Source of the DNA: Mariniblastus sp964414815 | Lineage (GTDB): Bacteria > Planctomycetota > Planctomycetia > Pirellulales > Pirellulaceae | DNA length: 64,000 bases | Direction of reading: 5' to 3' | Assembly (NCBI GenBank): GCA_964414815.1 | Contig: CAYPXY010000013.1 | Location: forward strand, 1-64,000 | In this document: positions 18,659 through 28,239 of the stretch, piece by piece | Numbering within the stretch: the first letter of the stretch is position 1 | Layout of the letters: each line of letters starts with the position of its first letter | Program-made: the position numbers and the translations under genes | Notes under the pieces: generated by a model | Databases searched by the model: none | Told to the model about the DNA's origin: nothing | Seen by the model: only the letters and a program-made list of their open reading frames with translations

Positions 18659-20470
18659 ATGCACAATATTCCTCTCGAAAATATCCGCAATTTCTGTATA
18701 ATTGCTCACATTGACCACGGAAAGAGTACGCTGGCTGATCGGCTGCTGGAATTTACGGGCACGGTTGAAAAACGTGAGATGTCCGAGCAGTTGCTCGACG
18801 ACATGGAATTGGAACGACAGCGCGGGATTACGATCAAAGCCCGTGCGGTGGCGATGCGCACCAAGTACGAAGGCCAAACCTACGAGTTGAATCTGATCGA
18901 CACTCCTGGCCACGTCGATTTTCAATATGAAGTTTCGCGATCATTGAACTGCTGCGAAGGCGCGTTGCTGCTGGCCGATGCGTTTCAGGGGGTGGAAGCC
19001 CAAACGGTGGCGACGGGTTATGCGGCGATCGAGCACGATCTCGAAATCATTCCGGTCATCAACAAAATCGACCTGCAGTATCAACGATCCGATGAAGTCG
19101 CGGAAGAGCTGGAACATTCGCTGGGCGTTGATCTGGAAAAGATCGTCAAAGTATCCGCCAAAACAGGGCTCAACGTCGATCAATTAATTGAGTCGATCAT
19201 CAAATATATTCCGGCGCCCAAGGGGGACGAGAACGGCTTGTTGCAGGCATTGGTTTTTGATTCCCACTATGATGACTTCCGCGGAGCAATTACCTATGTT
19301 CGGGTGAAAAACGGGACGATCCGCAAGGGCGACAAAATTCAGTTCATCAAGGGCGGAACGACACACGAAATTCTCGAACTCGGCCAGTTCACGCCCAAGC
19401 AGACTCCCCGAGCTTCCTTACGGGCCGGACAAGTGGGCTATCTCGTCTGTAATATTAAGTCGCTGGACCTGGTTCATATCGGTGACACGGTGACCGGCAC
19501 AGGAAAGCAAGCGGCGGAAGCATTACCAGGCTATCAGGAACCCAAGCGGATGGTTTACTGTGGGCTGTATCCTTCCGACGGGCAAGATTTCACCGAGTTG
19601 CGAGATGCGCTGACGAAACTTTCGCTCAACGATCCCAGTTTTGATTTCATGCCTGAGTCCAGCGAAGCGTTGGGATTCGGGTTCCGCTGCGGGTTTCTGG
19701 GAATGCTGCACATGGAGGTGGTGCAGCAGCGACTCGAGCAGGAATCGGATGTCGATCTCGTTCAAACCGCACCGAACGTTACTTACAGGATCGTTACCAA
19801 GAAAGGCGAAGAACTTGAAATTCATCGTCCCCAGGAAGTCCCCGAAGCGGGTGACATCGAAGAATTTTTGCAGCCAATCGTTCGCGTCAATATTCTTGTT
19901 CCTCAGGACTATGTCGGGCCTGTAATGCAACTTTGCCAGGAACGACGCGGCATTCAGCAAAATACGGAGTATCTCTCGACGACGCGGATCATGTTGACGT
20001 ACGATTTACCGCTGGCCGAAGTGATTTACGACATGCACGACCGACTCAAGAGCATCACCCGCGGCTACGGGACGATGGACTATGATCTGCTCGGCTATTT
20101 CCCGGCGGATCTGGTGCGGATGGACATTCTGGTCAATGCCAAACCAGTGGACGCGCTAAGCGTGATCTGTCATCGACAGGACGCCGACCGCCGAGGGCGA
20201 GCGGTGGTGAAAAAACTCAAGGAAGAGATCGACCGACACATGTTCGAGATTGCGGTTCAGGCCGCGATCGGCAGTCGCATCATTGCCCGCGAGACCGTCA
20301 AAGCGTTCCGCAAGAATGTTACCGCCAAGTGCTATGGCGGCGATATTTCACGAAAGCGAAAACTATGGGCAAAACAAAAGGAAGGCAAGAAACGGATGAA
20401 GTCCGTCGGCAGTGTCGATATTCCTCAAAAGGCATTCATGGCGATCTTGAGTACTGGCGACGAGAAGTAG
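18659..20470 (+). CDS. lepA: Elongation factor 4 (LepA), back-translocating ribosomal GTPase
   Basis: 603 residues, the usual length. The G motifs are AHIDHGKST (16-24), RGITIKA, DTPGHVDFQYEVSRSL and NKIDL. The LepA-specific C-terminal domain is present (YGTMDYDLLGYFPADLVRMDILVN, CYGGDISRKRKLWAKQKEGKKRMKSVGSVDIPQKAFMAIL). It binds the ribosome and acts on stalled or mis-translocated elongation complexes. It converges with hslU, with only four bases between stop codons. Confidence 0.97.
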   Translation: MHNIPLENIRNFCIIAHIDHGKSTLADRLLEFTGTVEKREMSEQLLDDMELERQRGITIKARAVAMRTKYEGQTYELNLIDTPGHVDFQYEVSRSLNCCEGALLLADAFQGVEAQTVATGYAAIEHDLEIIPVINKIDLQYQRSDEVAEELEHSLGVDLEKIVKVSAKTGLNVDQLIESIIKYIPAPKGDENGLLQALVFDSHYDDFRGAITYVRVKNGTIRKGDKIQFIKGGTTHEILELGQFTPKQTPRASLRAGQVGYLVCNIKSLDLVHIGDTVTGTGKQAAEALPGYQEPKRMVYCGLYPSDGQDFTELRDALTKLSLNDPSFDFMPESSEALGFGFRCGFLGMLHMEVVQQRLEQESDVDLVQTAPNVTYRIVTKKGEELEIHRPQEVPEAGDIEEFLQPIVRVNILVPQDYVGPVMQLCQERRGIQQNTEYLSTTRIMLTYDLPLAEVIYDMHDRLKSITRGYGTMDYDLLGYFPADLVRMDILVNAKPVDALSVICHRQDADRRGRAVVKKLKEEIDRHMFEIAVQAAIGSRIIARETVKAFRKNVTAKCYGGDISRKRKLWAKQKEGKKRMKSVGSVDIPQKAFMAILSTGDEK

Positions 20471-20474
20471 GAAG

Positions 20475-21878
20475 CTACAAAATATACTTGCTCAAATCTT
20501 CGTCCTGGACAGTATCGGCCAGTTTCTCGCGGACGTAAAGGGCGTTGATGGTGACTTTCTTTTCCTGCTGATCCGAGGCTTCGAAGCTCAATTCTTCGAG
20601 TACGTGTTCCAGAATCGTATAGAGTCGCCGCGCCCCGATATTCATGGTCGATTGGTTGACCTGAAAGGCAAACGAAGCCAACTCGTCAATCGCATCCTCG
20701 GCGAACACTAACCGAACGCCTTCGGTTTCCAGCAACGCCGCATACTGACGGGTCAAGCTGTTGGTCGGCTCGGTCAGGATGCGAACAAAATCATCCTTTG
20801 TCAAATCGTTCAGCTCGACACGAATCGGAAAACGGCCCTGCAATTCGGGCATCAATTCGCTGGGCTGGTGCTTGTGAAACGCGCCGGCCGCGATAAAAAG
20901 AATGTGATCGGTTTTCACGTATCCTTGACGTGTATTGACCGTAGTGCCCTCGACAATCGGCAGCAAGTCGCGCTGAACTCCCTGCCGGGACACATCGGCT
21001 GATTTTGATTCACTGGCGATCACCTTGTCGATTTCGTCGATGAAAATAATGCCTGTACTTTCCGCCAGTTCGATCGCCTGGGTGTTGATCTTGTCGATGT
21101 CGATCAGCTTGCTCGACTCTTGCTCGAAAATCACTTTGCGGGCCGACGCCACATCCATGGGTCTCTTGGTGCGGGAAGTCGGGATCAGTTTGTCCAGCAT
21201 ACCCTGAATATCGACATCCATCTGTTCCAGTCCAATGCCTCCCATCATGACCGGAGTCGGCTTCTGTTCGACCGGGACTTCCACCGTTCGCTCGTCGAGT
21301 TCACCATTTCTCAGCATGGTCCGCATTTTTTCGCGGGTTCGACTGCGGGGAGCAGAAGTTTCTTCAGACTCGGTTGACTGGATTTCAGACCCGGGGTCGG
21401 ATTCAGCTTCCGTCGTGTTCTGACCGGCCGCGGCGCCTGACGGCTTGAACTCATAGGTGGTCGTTTTGGGAACAAGCAAGTCCAGTAATCGCTCCTCGGC
21501 TTGCTTTTCTGCTTGCTCATGGATATCGAGCATCGCTCTGGCCCGGATGATGGAGATGGCATTGTCCACCAACTCGCGAACCATGCTTTCGACGTCGCGG
21601 CCATAGTATCCGACTTCGGTGTACTTGGTGGCCTCGACCTTGATGAAGGGGGCACCGGTCAACTTGGCCAGCCGCCGAGCGATCTCCGTTTTCCCAACGC
21701 CGGTCGGTCCAATCATCAGGATATTTTTGGGGGACACATCCTGCTGCATCTCCGCTGGCAACTGCTGCCGCCGCCAGCGATTGCGGACGGCGATGGCAAC
21801 CGCGCGTTTCGCAGAATTCTGGCCGACAATATGGCGGTCGAGTTCCTGGACGATTTGAGGAGGAGTTAAGTTTTCCAT
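20475..21878 (-). CDS. hslU: HslU, ATPase subunit of the HslVU protease
   Basis: 467 residues. AAA+ unfoldase with Walker A GPTGVGKTE (57-65), the EATKYTEVGYYGRDV segment, Walker B IIFIDEIDKV, and sensor regions. The I-domain contains an acidic, Ser/Thr-rich insertion (about 145-185). The C-terminus DLSKYIL matches the tail that docks into HslV. It unfolds substrates and feeds them to the HslV chamber. It lies 98 bp downstream of hslV on the same strand, so an hslVU operon is likely. Confidence 0.96.
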   Translation of the reverse strand: MENLTPPQIVQELDRHIVGQNSAKRAVAIAVRNRWRRQQLPAEMQQDVSPKNILMIGPTGVGKTEIARRLAKLTGAPFIKVEATKYTEVGYYGRDVESMVRELVDNAISIIRARAMLDIHEQAEKQAEERLLDLLVPKTTTYEFKPSGAAAGQNTTEAESDPGSEIQSTESEETSAPRSRTREKMRTMLRNGELDERTVEVPVEQKPTPVMMGGIGLEQMDVDIQGMLDKLIPTSRTKRPMDVASARKVIFEQESSKLIDIDKINTQAIELAESTGIIFIDEIDKVIASESKSADVSRQGVQRDLLPIVEGTTVNTRQGYVKTDHILFIAAGAFHKHQPSELMPELQGRFPIRVELNDLTKDDFVRILTEPTNSLTRQYAALLETEGVRLVFAEDAIDELASFAFQVNQSTMNIGARRLYTILEHVLEELSFEASDQQEKKVTINALYVREKLADTVQDEDLSKYIL

Positions 21879-21976
21879 GGATTTGATTCGGTACGTTTTT
21901 CTAAATGGCTTGTTGGTGTGTGTGATCGGGCGGGTATCGTGATGGATGGCGATCAGAACGACCGTCCGAATATTAG

Positions 21977-22513
21977 CTACTTCGTAATCTCTTCGACGAC
22001 GATATTTGTGTTGGTGTAAATGTCGATACTGCCTGCGATGTTCATCGCCTCTCGCACGATCTCGGCGGCGGGTAAATTCGTATGTCGTCTCAATGCTCGT
22101 GCCGCTGCGACCGCGTAGTTTCCACCCGAACCGATTGCTACGATTCCATCGGTTGGCTGAATCACATCGCCCGTGCCACTGATCAGCAACGTACTTTGTC
22201 CGTCAGTCACGATTAGCATCGCTTCGAGCTGGCGCAGCATTTTATCCATTCGCCACTGCTTGGCCAGTTCGGTGGCAGCGCGGACAAGGTGGTTGGGAGT
22301 CTCTTTCAGAACGCGCTCAAATCGCTCCAGCAGAGCAAACGCATCCGCACTGCTGCCCGCAAAGCCACATAGCACGCGGCCATCAAGCAATTTTCGGATT
22401 TTAACCGCGTCCGCCTTCATAATGGCGTTTCCCAGCGTCACTTGGCCATCGCCTCCCATGGCGACGGAATCGTCGGTCTGAACGGCTAAAATGGTGGTAG
22501 CATGAAATTTCAT
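21977..22513 (-). CDS. hslV: HslV, proteolytic subunit of HslVU
   Basis: 178 residues. Threonine peptidase of the proteasome beta-subunit fold, with GDGQVTLG near residue 21 and CGFAGSSADAFALLERFE near 49. The nucleophile is expected to be Thr6 of MKFHATTILAV, so a five-residue propeptide would have to be removed, as in other HslV proteins with this N-terminus. First gene of the hslV-hslU pair. Confidence 0.96.
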   Translation of the reverse strand: MKFHATTILAVQTDDSVAMGGDGQVTLGNAIMKADAVKIRKLLDGRVLCGFAGSSADAFALLERFERVLKETPNHLVRAATELAKQWRMDKMLRQLEAMLIVTDGQSTLLISGTGDVIQPTDGIVAIGSGGNYAVAAARALRRHTNLPAAEIVREAMNIAGSIDIYTNTNIVVEEITK

Positions 22514-22590
22514 GGGGTGCCTGTTCTTGAAAGGAGTTTTGAATCGGGTATTCTGGTCGAAATTCGCGACAATGACTAGAGGATGAACGG

Positions 22591-23211
22591 ATGACTGTTG
22601 ACCCTATCGAATCGAATCCCTGTTTCCGCAATCCGCAATTGATGAACGCCCACGATACGGCGCTGTTGATCATTGATGTGCAGGAAAAACTGATGCCGAT
22701 GATTCTGGACAAGGACTTGATCGAGTGGAACATTGGCCGACTGATTCGCGGCGCCCAGGCACTCGGGGTGGCAACATTTGTCACCGAACAGTATCCGCAA
22801 GGGTTGGGCGGCACGATTGCGCCGATTTTGAATGCACTGTCGGATATTGGTCCCAATGAGATTCCATCGAAAAAGATGTTCAGTTGTCGCGAATGTGCGG
22901 CACTGATTGAGCATCTTCATTCGCAGGGCATCCGCAAGCTCTTGCTGACAGGCATCGAAACCCATGTCTGTGTGGCCCAGTCTGCGTTTGACTTGCTGGC
23001 GAACGGATTTTCAGTTTACTTTGCGGTCGATGCCATTGGGTCCAGGGAGCGGCTCGATCATGATACTGCTATTCGGCGACTCGAAGGTGCTGGCGCAACA
23101 CCGACGACCACGGAAGCAGCTCTTTTCGAATGGTGCGAACGAGCAGGCACGGATGCGTTTAAAGTAATTTCCGCCCTGATCCGAGAGCCGAAGCCCAGTT
23201 TGGCAAGTTAA
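22591..23211 (+). CDS. Isochorismatase-like cysteine hydrolase
   Basis: 206 residues. The alpha/beta fold has the catalytic Asp in ALLIIDVQEKL (D29), a Lys in IPSKKMFS, and Cys in TGIETHVCVAQSA (near 127), the D-K-C triad of this family. Members hydrolyse amides or vinyl ethers (nicotinamidase, N-carbamoyl and isochorismate hydrolases). The substrate cannot be told from the sequence. An AGAGGA precedes the ATG by about 8 bp. It is divergent from hslV. Confidence 0.87.
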   Translation: MTVDPIESNPCFRNPQLMNAHDTALLIIDVQEKLMPMILDKDLIEWNIGRLIRGAQALGVATFVTEQYPQGLGGTIAPILNALSDIGPNEIPSKKMFSCRECAALIEHLHSQGIRKLLLTGIETHVCVAQSAFDLLANGFSVYFAVDAIGSRERLDHDTAIRRLEGAGATPTTTEAALFEWCERAGTDAFKVISALIREPKPSLAS

Positions 23212-23218
23212 GGACGGC

Positions 23219-23824
23219 CTATTGCTTCTTCTCGGTTTCCATTTTTTCAATCTTGCCGAACAAATGCCCACCTCCTCCGGCCTCGCCCTGAGCGCCGTGC
23301 GCCCAAGTGCCGGCGTACTGGCCTTTGCGAATCAGCACGCGAGCATCAAACACGCCCATCCCGGGAATCGTCATTCGGTCCACTGTAATGACTGGGGTTT
23401 CACCCGCCCATTTGATCTCCAGTGAGGGGAGCGGCAAAGTGACATCCTTGTTCCCGTACTTGATTCGCACGGTGAGATTCCAGAAATCTCCTTCGGTGTC
23501 TTTTTGGGCTTCTATGATTTCGTAATGCTCTTCGGTGGGCATTCGATCTTCCTGACCAGAGATCGTAAACCGCCCGGTCCAGCGTGTGCCTGTCAGGTAT
23601 TTGGCCAGTCGCTCGTTTCGAGCTGCTTCAGGCGAAAGATTCTCGTCAGGGGAATCCTGTTCCTGGGTCTCCGCGTCTTGTTGAGCGGACATGGGATCTT
23701 GCTGAAATTGGCTTCCCGGAAGGCTGATTTCGGCGCGGTACAATATCATCGCTGGGATACCGACGGCAAAACTTGCGAGGAAAGCCCACCGATTTCTGCC
23801 AGATACGCGTTCGATGATCGACAT
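23219..23824 (-). CDS. Membrane-anchored conserved hypothetical protein
   Basis: 201 residues; I do not recognise a named family. An N-terminal transmembrane anchor (WAFLASFAVGIPAMIL, residues 13-28) is followed by an acidic Gln/Glu-rich linker (about 40-75), then a beta-rich domain (YLTGTRWTGRFTI, WNLTVRIKYGNKDVTLPLP, GETPVITVDRMTIPGMGVFDARV) ending with a Gly-rich stretch (HGAQGEAGGGGHLFG). The domain is probably periplasmic. It converges with the isochorismatase gene. Confidence 0.7.
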   Translation of the reverse strand: MSIIERVSGRNRWAFLASFAVGIPAMILYRAEISLPGSQFQQDPMSAQQDAETQEQDSPDENLSPEAARNERLAKYLTGTRWTGRFTISGQEDRMPTEEHYEIIEAQKDTEGDFWNLTVRIKYGNKDVTLPLPSLEIKWAGETPVITVDRMTIPGMGVFDARVLIRKGQYAGTWAHGAQGEAGGGGHLFGKIEKMETEKKQ

Positions 23825-24071
23825 GCTTGACTCCCGTGAATTCCGATGATTTCGGGCGCGCCCACGAGCGGGAGCACGAAATCGTATTGATGAACGAGTC
23901 CATTTTACCCTTCGACTGGTGTTGATAAAACTGGCCGATCACTTTAAGCTGTTTTTTTGAAATTGCATCCCTGAATTGCAGGACTGCATTACGGAATTGC
24001 ATCAGCCGGAGCGCATCCGCGTTTTCCGGCTCATTGGTTTTAATCGTGTTATTTCGCCGCAAGGAGTCCGC

Positions 24072-24833
24072 GTGTTTGTCGCCGCAACCACACTTAGTTA
24101 TCCCCATTTGTCGCTCGCTGATACCCTGGAAAAGCTGGCTCATCTTGAGTTTTCCCATATCGAACTGGACCTTCACGAAACGGGTGGGCATATCAAGCCG
24201 TCGGATGTGCGAGCCAATTTGCAGCAGGCCTACGAGATCGTCAACGCAACGCGACGCCTGACAGTGACCGCGCTCAACCTAAAGATTGAAGCCGAAGGCG
24301 AGGAGTATTTTGACACTTTCAAAGACTGTTGTGAGTTGGCAAAGTATTCCAAGATCGTGACGTTGACGGTTGAGTCCGGCGAGCACGGAACTCCATTTAA
24401 CGAAGAAGTCGAAAAATTCAAACGCTTGGTGCAAATCGCCAATCGGCACGGTGTACGGGCCTCCATGCGCAGCCAGACGGGCCATCTCTCCGCTGACCCC
24501 GATACGATTTCGGTGATCTGCGGTCATGTGAAAGGCTTGGGGCTGGCGCTCGACCCCAGCCAATATCATTTAGGGCATGCGAATCCGCTCAACTATGAAA
24601 AGCTGCTGGAGTATGTCCACCACGTTTACCTCCGAGACTCAACGACCGACAGCCTGCAGGTTCGCGTCGGACAGGGGATCGTCGACTATGGACGTTTGAT
24701 TCAGTTGCTTCGAAAAGTCAACTACAATCGGGCGCTGTGCGTTGATGTACGACCATCGAGCGATCCAGAGATTGATCACGACGGAGAAATGCGAAAGCTG
24801 AGACTACTGCTTGAGAGTTTGCTGCTGGGTTAG
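24072..24833 (+). CDS. Sugar phosphate isomerase/epimerase-like TIM-barrel protein (AP endonuclease 2 fold)
   Basis: About 253 residues from GTG at 24072, which is preceded by AAGGAG with 5-bp spacing; this decides the start over a TTG at 23976. The sequence has the xylose-isomerase-like TIM-barrel pattern: FSHIELDLHETGGHI, VTALNLKIEAEGEEY, KIVTLTVESGEHG, GLALDPSQYHLGH, VHHVYLRDS and LCVDVRPSSDPE, with Glu, Asp and His positioned as metal ligands. Substrate unknown. It ends in a 4-bp tail-to-tail overlap with the RNase D gene. Confidence 0.8.
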   Translation: MFVAATTLSYPHLSLADTLEKLAHLEFSHIELDLHETGGHIKPSDVRANLQQAYEIVNATRRLTVTALNLKIEAEGEEYFDTFKDCCELAKYSKIVTLTVESGEHGTPFNEEVEKFKRLVQIANRHGVRASMRSQTGHLSADPDTISVICGHVKGLGLALDPSQYHLGHANPLNYEKLLEYVHHVYLRDSTTDSLQVRVGQGIVDYGRLIQLLRKVNYNRALCVDVRPSSDPEIDHDGEMRKLRLLLESLLLG

Positions 24834-26017
24834 ATTCGGTGCAGGTCCAGCGGATCGTCCGATTTCGGTGCGCTGACACGGACTCCGATCTTGCCGTCGA
24901 TCACTTCTTCAATCGTCTTGCCGATAATGGTCGCGCGCCAGCCAGTTGCCAACAGTGGTTGCGGCTCTCGCGGTACCAGCTTCAGATGCCACGCTGCCAG
25001 ATCGCGCAAATCTTGCGCTGTTCCTACAACCCCCGCCGCAATGCTCTCCCGATCGCAAACGATCTTGAGAGTGATCGTCAGGAACTGGCCCAGCAATCCC
25101 AGGTTAATGGATCGACCGCGCGATGGTCGCCCAGGTAGTTCATGATCGGGCAACGCGTTTGCTTTTTCAATTGCCCCGCCCAGCATACTAATCATTGCCG
25201 ATGATACGCGGCTCTCGAATCCACGGATGGCCTTCAAGCCTTTGGGGTCGGCGGTTCCGCGACGCGCCAGTTCCACCATCAGATCGTCCGGCAGCACACG
25301 TCGCGGCGAACGATTTTTCTTGCGGGCTTCTTCGTCTCTGACGGTCCACAGTTCGCGGACGATCGCCAACGCCCGACTGTTGAGACCCGCGATGCCGTTG
25401 ACTTTTTGCCATTGTGGCTGGGTTTCGGAAAATTCAAGCTCGTCCAGCCAAGTACGGGTTTCCTCCTGCAACCACTCGGTGCGCTGAAGCTGCTCCAGCC
25501 GTTCGGACAGAGCATCATAAACCGGTTTCAGGTAGATCACATCCTTCAAAGCATAGTCGATTTGGGCCTTCGACAGCGGACGCTTTTGCCAGTCGGTCCG
25601 CGTTTCGCCCTTCATCAAGCTCACGCCGAGAATCCTTCCGACCAGATTGCCATAGGCCGAAGGATACTCCAGCCCAATCATGCCCGCCGCCAACTGGACA
25701 TCAAACAGATGCTTGGGCCGGCGCCCCACCGCACGATAACAGAACAGAAATTCCTCACGAGCCGCATGGGCCAATGTGATATGGTCGCCATCCACGAGTT
25801 GATACCAGAATGGATCGATGTTTTCGATTCGTGTTGTGTCAATAATGACCCGTTCATCCGCCGTTTCGACTTGCAGTAAGCAAAGCATGGGACGATACCG
25901 GTTTTCAGAAACAAACTCCGTATCGAACCCGACATACGGACTGCTCTTCATTCGCTGACAGAAGGCGTCAAGCTCGTCGCTGGTGGTAAGTAACTGATAG
26001 GCGTCCTTGGTGGTCAT
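24830..26017 (-). CDS. Ribonuclease D-like 3'-5' exonuclease with HRDC-type C-terminus
   Basis: 395 residues. DEDDy exonuclease domain: motif I FDTEFVSE (near 32), motif II region HAAREEFLFCY, motif III YALKDVIYLKPVY with the Tyr and Asp. In motif II the usual Asp position (as in SEDLEVF of E. coli RNase D) reads Glu. An HRDC-like helical region follows (WTVRDEEARKKNRSPRRVLPDDLMVELARR, LKAIRG). RNase D trims 3' ends of tRNA and small RNAs. The C-terminal ~80 residues look like an added domain. Confidence 0.88.
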   Translation of the reverse strand: MTTKDAYQLLTTSDELDAFCQRMKSSPYVGFDTEFVSENRYRPMLCLLQVETADERVIIDTTRIENIDPFWYQLVDGDHITLAHAAREEFLFCYRAVGRRPKHLFDVQLAAGMIGLEYPSAYGNLVGRILGVSLMKGETRTDWQKRPLSKAQIDYALKDVIYLKPVYDALSERLEQLQRTEWLQEETRTWLDELEFSETQPQWQKVNGIAGLNSRALAIVRELWTVRDEEARKKNRSPRRVLPDDLMVELARRGTADPKGLKAIRGFESRVSSAMISMLGGAIEKANALPDHELPGRPSRGRSINLGLLGQFLTITLKIVCDRESIAAGVVGTAQDLRDLAAWHLKLVPREPQPLLATGWRATIIGKTIEEVIDGKIGVRVSAPKSDDPLDLHRI

Positions 26018-26089
26018 TGCATCGCGGTGTATTCAGAAATGGAAAAGGACTAGAATAGACGGAACCACGCTTTTTGAATAGCTCAAACC

Positions 26090-26830
26090 ATGACTCAATT
26101 GCTTATCAGTGTCCGAGACGAACGGGAAGCGGCAATCGTCGCACAGTATCCTGTGGATGTGATCGACCTCAAGAACCCGGATCGAGGTGCGCTGGGGCGT
26201 GTTGACCCGGAGCCGGCAAGCCGGGTCGCACAAGCCTTGCCAAATGGCTGCAAGAAAAGCATTGCGTTGGGAGAGTTGATTCAACTCGGTGGGGAGGACG
26301 AACGGTTTGGTTGGGGGGGACTGCACTCTTGGGAAGGTTTTCAGTTTGCCAAGATTGGACTGGCCGGAGCCGTCCACCTCAAACCCAACTGGCAAGATCG
26401 CTGGCTGACGCTGCGAGCCGCATTGCCAACATCGATTTCGCTGGTCGGAGTAATCTATGCCGAAGGACGAACCGTCGATGCGCCGGCGGCGGAAGAAGTC
26501 ATTGAGCTGATGGAGCAAACGAGCGATCTCAGGCCGACGCTCCTGCTTGACACTTATCTCAAATCGGCCGGTAGTTCAATTGACCATTGGGGATGGGACA
26601 GGCTAGAGCGGTTGATTGAGCAAACTAGGCAGCAGGGTATGGAGTTGGCGATTGCCGGCTCCATTGGACTGGAACACATCGATCGACTAAAGTCGCTCGA
26701 ACCGGCCTACATCGGCTTTCGCGGAGCCGTTTGCGAAGGGGGACGAGACCGATTGGTGGAGCAAAAGTTGCAATGTTTGCTGAAGCATTTCCTTGACACC
26801 GGCAGTAAACTCGAGACACCGGTTTCGTAA
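26090..26830 (+). CDS. MfnB-like (5-formylfuran-3-yl)methyl phosphate synthase (DUF556)
   Basis: 246 residues. TIM-barrel of the MfnB family: LLISVRDEREA at the start, DVIDLKNPDRGALG with Lys28, FAKIGLAG with a second Lys near 88, and IAGSIGLEHIDRL near the end. The two lysines match those that form Schiff bases in the archaeal enzyme, which condenses two glyceraldehyde-3-phosphates into the furan precursor of methanofuran. Planctomycetes carry a methanofuran/methanopterin-type C1 pathway. No other gene of that pathway is in the window, so the role is inferred from family only. Confidence 0.85.
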   Translation: MTQLLISVRDEREAAIVAQYPVDVIDLKNPDRGALGRVDPEPASRVAQALPNGCKKSIALGELIQLGGEDERFGWGGLHSWEGFQFAKIGLAGAVHLKPNWQDRWLTLRAALPTSISLVGVIYAEGRTVDAPAAEEVIELMEQTSDLRPTLLLDTYLKSAGSSIDHWGWDRLERLIEQTRQQGMELAIAGSIGLEHIDRLKSLEPAYIGFRGAVCEGGRDRLVEQKLQCLLKHFLDTGSKLETPVS

Positions 26831-26836
26831 CCGATG

Positions 26837-28228
26837 TCAAATGGGATGCTGCATTTCGATGACGCGCATGGACTTCCAGTTTCCGGCCAGAAACCGTAAC
26901 AGAAAAATTAATCCAAAGCCGCAAATCCAGATCGTCACCAACACCCAGCACGTCATCACGCCGAGCTGGTAAACCTCGACGACCAAGTAGGTGATCACCG
27001 CCAGAATGATGGCCATCACGAAACTGGTCCACATGACGAACATCGTATCTCCAGCTCCCTTGATTGCGCTGGACATGATCATGAATGAGGCGTCAAACAG
27101 ATTGTACGCGGCGACAAACTTCAGCAACGTTCCCGCCAGGACACGTGATGGTTCTTCTGACGAAGCCGCTTCGCCGGCTCCGCCAAACGCAAAAAAGCCT
27201 GCCAGAAAAATGTCCGGCGATATCCAGTAGAACAACGAGATCAAAAACATGTAGCCCAGCCCCAACAGCAGAGCCGTCCAGGTGGATCGTTCCGCCAGAT
27301 CGGGGCGGTTCTCACCCAGTCGCTGTCCGACCAAAATCAACACCGTCGTTCCCAGTCCCATCACCGGCATAAATGCAAAGCTGCTGATACTGAACGCCAT
27401 CGAGCTGGCCTGAGCTTCTACAGCTCCAAGCCGCCCCAGCAACATCACAAAAATCGTAAATCCGATCACGTCCAGAAAAATCTGGGTGCCATTGGGAAGA
27501 CCAAATTTCATCATCCGCTGGAACAGACGCCAGTCAGGCCGCCAATGAATGGTGCCGAACTCCTGGCGATAACGGGGCAGCAACATCAACCCGATATAGG
27601 TCAACGATTTTGACCACAAAACCAGTGCCGTCGTGAAACCCGCTCCAAAAATACCCCACGCAGGAAATCCAAGATTGCCGAAAATCAGTAACCAGTTGAG
27701 AAACAGGTTCAGCAGTGCAAACACACAATCGACGATCATGACGACGGACGTTTGCCCGCGACCGCTAAAAAAAGCAGACGCCGATTGAGAAACCAGCATA
27801 CCGCCCGCGCCGAAACAAAGTGCCTGAAAGTAGATAATTTCCTGCGATGTGACGGCTTCGCTGTGACCCAGCGATTCGAAAATGGGACCGGCCAGCGGAA
27901 CAAAGATCAGGATCAACGGCACAAACAACAGCGCCAACCAGATCGCTTGCCAGACCGCTCGACCAATCTGTTGATACTGGCGATCGCCAAAATACTGCCC
28001 GACGAAGGTGTTGGCATAGATGCAAATACCCAGTGGAAAACAGACGATGCTGAACCAGACAAGGTTTGCCTGAAACGCCGCCGTCATGGCATCCCCGCTG
28101 ACCCACCGTAACATCACCCGGTCCATGAAGGTCATCACCGTCCACGACAAGCTTGAAATGATCATCGGCCCGGCAACGATCATCACTTCCTTGGCGCCGC
28201 CCGGTCGATGAATGAAGTTCTTTAGCAT
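26837..28228 (-). CDS. MATE-family multidrug/toxin efflux transporter
   Basis: 463 residues, about 12 hydrophobic segments in two halves. MATE features: an N-terminal helix GPMIISSLSWTVMTFMDRVMLRWVSG, FVGQYFGDRQYQQIGRA in the first half and LVGQRLGENRPDLAERS in the second. MATE pumps export cationic compounds using Na+ or H+ gradients. The substrate is unknown. It lies 11 bp downstream of the Dus gene on the same strand. Confidence 0.93.
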   Translation of the reverse strand: MLKNFIHRPGGAKEVMIVAGPMIISSLSWTVMTFMDRVMLRWVSGDAMTAAFQANLVWFSIVCFPLGICIYANTFVGQYFGDRQYQQIGRAVWQAIWLALLFVPLILIFVPLAGPIFESLGHSEAVTSQEIIYFQALCFGAGGMLVSQSASAFFSGRGQTSVVMIVDCVFALLNLFLNWLLIFGNLGFPAWGIFGAGFTTALVLWSKSLTYIGLMLLPRYRQEFGTIHWRPDWRLFQRMMKFGLPNGTQIFLDVIGFTIFVMLLGRLGAVEAQASSMAFSISSFAFMPVMGLGTTVLILVGQRLGENRPDLAERSTWTALLLGLGYMFLISLFYWISPDIFLAGFFAFGGAGEAASSEEPSRVLAGTLLKFVAAYNLFDASFMIMSSAIKGAGDTMFVMWTSFVMAIILAVITYLVVEVYQLGVMTCWVLVTIWICGFGLIFLLRFLAGNWKSMRVIEMQHPI

Positions 28229-28239
28229 GGGTGGTCCGT

